From: Candidatus Phytoplasma meliae
GTDB taxonomy: Bacteria > Bacillota_I > Bacilli_A > Acholeplasmatales > Acholeplasmataceae
Assembly: GCF_016876135.2 (NCBI RefSeq)
Contig: NZ_JACAOD020000015.1
Location: 1-24,819, forward strand
Direction: 5' to 3'
DNA: 24,819 bases
The position numbers and the translations under genes were made by a program. This document shows positions 23,413 through 24,819 of the stretch, in pieces (the stretch's first letter is position 1; each line of letters starts with the position of its first letter). The notes under the pieces are model-generated. The model worked only from the letters and a program-made list of their open reading frames with translations. It was not told where the DNA came from and made no database searches.

Positions 23413-24144
23413 ATGGAATATTTAATCGAAATCCAAAATTTACGAAAAAAATTTAATGATCAAGAAATATTGAAAAATGTGAATTTGAAAATTAAAGATA
23501 AGGAAATTATTACTATTATTGGGCATTCTGGTTCAGGTAAAACTACTTTATTAAAGTGTTTAAATCTTTTAGAAACCCCTGATTCAGGAGCAATTATAAT
23601 AGATAAACAAAATATTTTAGATCCAGGTGTTCAATTATCAGAATTAAGAACTAAAGTGGGAATGGTGTTTCAAAGTTTTAATTTATTTGAAGGAAAAACT
23701 GTTTTAGAAAACTGTTGTTTGGCTCCTATGAAAGTTTTAAAAGCATCACAAGAAGACGCCGAAGCAATTGCTGTTGAAAAGTTAACTGAAATGGGCTTAG
23801 AAGATTATGTTAATTATGATGTTAGCTTATTATCAGGAGGACAAAAACAACGTGTGGCAATAGCTCGAGCTTTATGTATGAAACCTCAAATTCTTTTACT
23901 AGATGAACCTACTTCAGCTCTTGACCCTGATTCTACTCATGAAGTTTTACGAGTATTACAAAAACTATCTAATAACAAAAAAATTACTTTAGTCATCATT
24001 ACTCATGAAATGAATTTCGCTAAAAAAGTTTCTCATACTATTTGTTTTTTAGAAAAAGGTGAAATCGTTGAAAAAGGAACTTCTAAAGAAATTTTTGAAA
24101 CTAATAAATATCCTAAATCAAAAGCTTTTTTTGAAGAAGTTTAA
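23413..24144 (+). CDS. glnQ: Polar amino-acid ABC transporter, ATP-binding protein
   Basis: The ATPase subunit drives import of a polar amino acid such as Gln, Glu or Arg. Walker A GHSGSGKTT is at residues 37-45, Q-loop in GMVFQSFNLF, signature LSGGQ at 140-144, Walker B LLLDEPT with Asp164-Glu165, and switch His198 in ITHEM. The NLF after the Q-loop is typical of the GlnQ/HisP/ArtP group. At 243 residues it is complete. GAAAGGAAG precedes the ATG. No permease or binding-protein gene follows in this window; hairpins come next, so the partner proteins must be encoded elsewhere. The substrate is not determined. Confidence 0.92.
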   Translation: MEYLIEIQNLRKKFNDQEILKNVNLKIKDKEIITIIGHSGSGKTTLLKCLNLLETPDSGAIIIDKQNILDPGVQLSELRTKVGMVFQSFNLFEGKTVLENCCLAPMKVLKASQEDAEAIAVEKLTEMGLEDYVNYDVSLLSGGQKQRVAIARALCMKPQILLLDEPTSALDPDSTHEVLRVLQKLSNNKKITLVIITHEMNFAKKVSHTICFLEKGEIVEKGTSKEIFETNKYPKSKAFFEEV

Positions 24145-24400
24145 ATCAATTATTATCATAAATAAAAATATTTTAACCTTGTTTTATCCAAAAAATTTTA
24201 TCCTTTTTGCTCCTTTTAATCTCTTTAAAAAAGTTTAATCACATACTTTCATTCAAATAATGCTTAAATATCTTATTGAATATAAAAAATTATGCTCTTA
24301 AACATAATTAACTGTATTATTAATTGCCTTGATAATACAGTGATAACTGGAACAGGACTTTTTTTTGATATAAAAAAAAATACCTAAATTAGGTATTAAA

Positions 24401-24605
24401 AGCAATTTTATTATAACATTAAAAAAAAAAAAGTAAAACAGTTTTTGCTGTCTTACTTTTTTTTTAGAGAACAAAGGACTTGTCAAAAAATAGTGAGTTT
24501 TTGGAAAAGGAAACTTACTATAAAGAATCATCAAATAAGAAAAAATATACTAAGAACAATGGAAAATCGTTGCTAATATTGTTCTAAGCAGTTTTATTAT
24601 AACAT
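24401..24605 (+). repeat. Two near-identical 19-base copies
   Basis: AGCAATTTTATTATAACAT (24401-24419) recurs as AGCAGTTTTATTATAACAT (24587-24605), with one mismatch. Each copy lies next to a hairpin, suggesting duplication of a terminator-like unit. Confidence 0.6.
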
Positions 24606-24621
24606 AAAAACTGCTTTTTTA
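24586..24621 (+). terminator. Intrinsic terminator
   Basis: AAGCAGTTTT (24586-24595) and AAAACTGCTT (24607-24616) form a ten-pair stem, followed by a T run. It ends the hairpin-rich segment. Confidence 0.7.
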
Positions 24622-24682
24622 ACCTTTTTTTTTTGTCTTTTTTATTATTTTATTTATAAAGATATTATTTTAATAAAAATAC

Positions 24683-24712
24683 TATCTAAGATTAAAATAT
24701 TATCTAAGATTA
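24683..24712. repeat. Two 12-base direct repeats, 18 bases apart
   Basis: TATCTAAGATTA is at 24683-24694 and again at 24701-24712. It lies about 30 bases upstream of the paired palindromes and may be part of the same control region. Confidence 0.65.
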
Positions 24713-24739
24713 TATATTAGAAATAATATATTCTATAAG

Positions 24740-24783
24740 GCCCTTTAAACGCGTTTAAATGCCCTTTAAACGCGTTTAAAGGG
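24740..24783. promoter_or_regulatory. Paired palindromic sites upstream of a gene start
   Basis: GCCCTTTAAACGCGTTTAAA occurs at 24740-24759 and 24761-24780, 21 bases apart, close to two helical turns. Each contains the perfect 16-base palindrome TTTAAACGCGTTTAAA. The second copy extends with GGG to a perfect 22-base palindrome (24762-24783). Placement between a likely promoter and a start codon fits a dimeric repressor operator; other uses are possible. Confidence 0.6.
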
Positions 24784-24804
24784 GAAAGAGGATAAAATGA
24801 ACAT

Positions 24805-24819
24805 ATGAGAAAAAAAAAA
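24805..24819 (+). CDS. Possible start of a gene cut by the window edge
   Basis: ATG at 24805 opens Met-Arg followed by Lys codons in a run of at least nine A, and AAAGAGGA lies about 12 bases upstream. A nearer ATG (24797) stops after three codons. Only five codons are visible, so this is tentative. Confidence 0.3.

Larger units (their letters stand above)
24311..24621. other. Hairpin-rich intergenic segment, possible structured RNA
   Basis: Six inverted repeats follow one another. ACTGTATTAT (24311-24320) pairs perfectly with 24332-24341. A 19-base palindrome around TACCTAAATTAGGTA is at 24379-24397. A long A/T-flanked stem is at 24424-24465. TAGTGAGTTT (24491-24500) pairs with AAACTTACTA (24511-24520), with one G:T. 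AGAACAAT (24553-24560) pairs with ATTGTTCT (24578-24585). The last is a terminator stem at 24586-24616. No real gene is present; a minus-strand frame of 78 codons here is a by-product. It may be several terminators and relics, or a leader or small RNA. The stretch 24145-24310 shows nothing clear. Confidence 0.5.

Noticed and set aside
24298..24534. Minus-strand frame of 78 codons after glnQ
   Set aside because: It runs through several hairpins and homopolymers and has no start signal or family.
24740..24783. CRISPR array or origin iterons
   Set aside because: Only two copies with a one-base gap and no spacers or cas genes; no dnaA or rep gene is nearby, so a regulatory site is simpler.
1..24819. 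UGA read as tryptophan, as in Mycoplasma
   Set aside because: All core genes use UGG, the only tRNA-Trp seen here has anticodon CCA, and the MATE gene ends at UGA.
21109..24819. Potential mobile unit (PMU) with transposase or tra5
   Set aside because: No transposase, helicase, primase or SSB gene typical of these units is present in the window.

Overview
The window is a very A+T-rich, gene-dense piece of a wall-less bacterium's chromosome. It is most likely a 'Candidatus Phytoplasma', probably close to the aster yellows group. The signs are Acholeplasmatales-like housekeeping proteins, UGG tryptophan codons with a tRNA-Trp(CCA) and one UGA stop (so UGA is a stop, unlike Mycoplasma), tiny vitamin and drug transport genes in decay, and small Sec-exported proteins without relatives that I recognise. 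The exact species is inference.

Layout. Positions 1-9173 are core genome: the tail of a probable glycosyltransferase; a structured leader followed by infC-rpmI-rplT (infC starts at AUU; L20 carries a long extra C-terminal part); a six-helix membrane protein with an M42 aminopeptidase; acpP; leuS; gmk-rpoZ; rsmH. Positions 9370-11695 hold two convergent transporter genes, a MATE exporter and an ECF-type vitamin-uptake S component, each broken by a single-base frameshift and separated by one bidirectional terminator. Positions 12058-12735 encode an exported protein that I read as a circularly permuted OTU-type cysteine protease, a candidate host-directed deubiquitinase. An HIT hydrolase follows, then a 0.6-kb G-poor stretch without a clear gene, then a tRNA cluster (His, Gln, Leu, Trp).

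Positions 14750-21108 hold a membrane-anchored coiled-coil protein, thiI (tRNA 4-thiouridine), a SpoU-type rRNA methyltransferase, ppa, smpB and a DUF2779 protein that appears to combine a PD-(D/E)XK nuclease with a DEDD exonuclease fold. RNA modification, translation quality control and nucleic-acid processing dominate this part.

Positions 21258-24819 are accessory in character. Three very small genes come first, two of them broken. Then comes a minus-strand pair of exported or membrane proteins whose promoter contains a 16-base homopolymer exactly between its -35 and -10 boxes, a layout expected for phase variation. A solo amino-acid ABC ATPase (glnQ-like) follows, then a roughly 310-base run of hairpins. 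The window ends with two copies of a 20-base sequence built on a 16-base palindrome, placed just upstream of a gene start that the edge cuts off.

The strongest candidates for something undescribed are the permuted OTU-like exported protein, the homopolymer-spaced promoter, the hairpin array and the paired palindromes. No insertion sequence, transposase, integrase or CRISPR array is visible.
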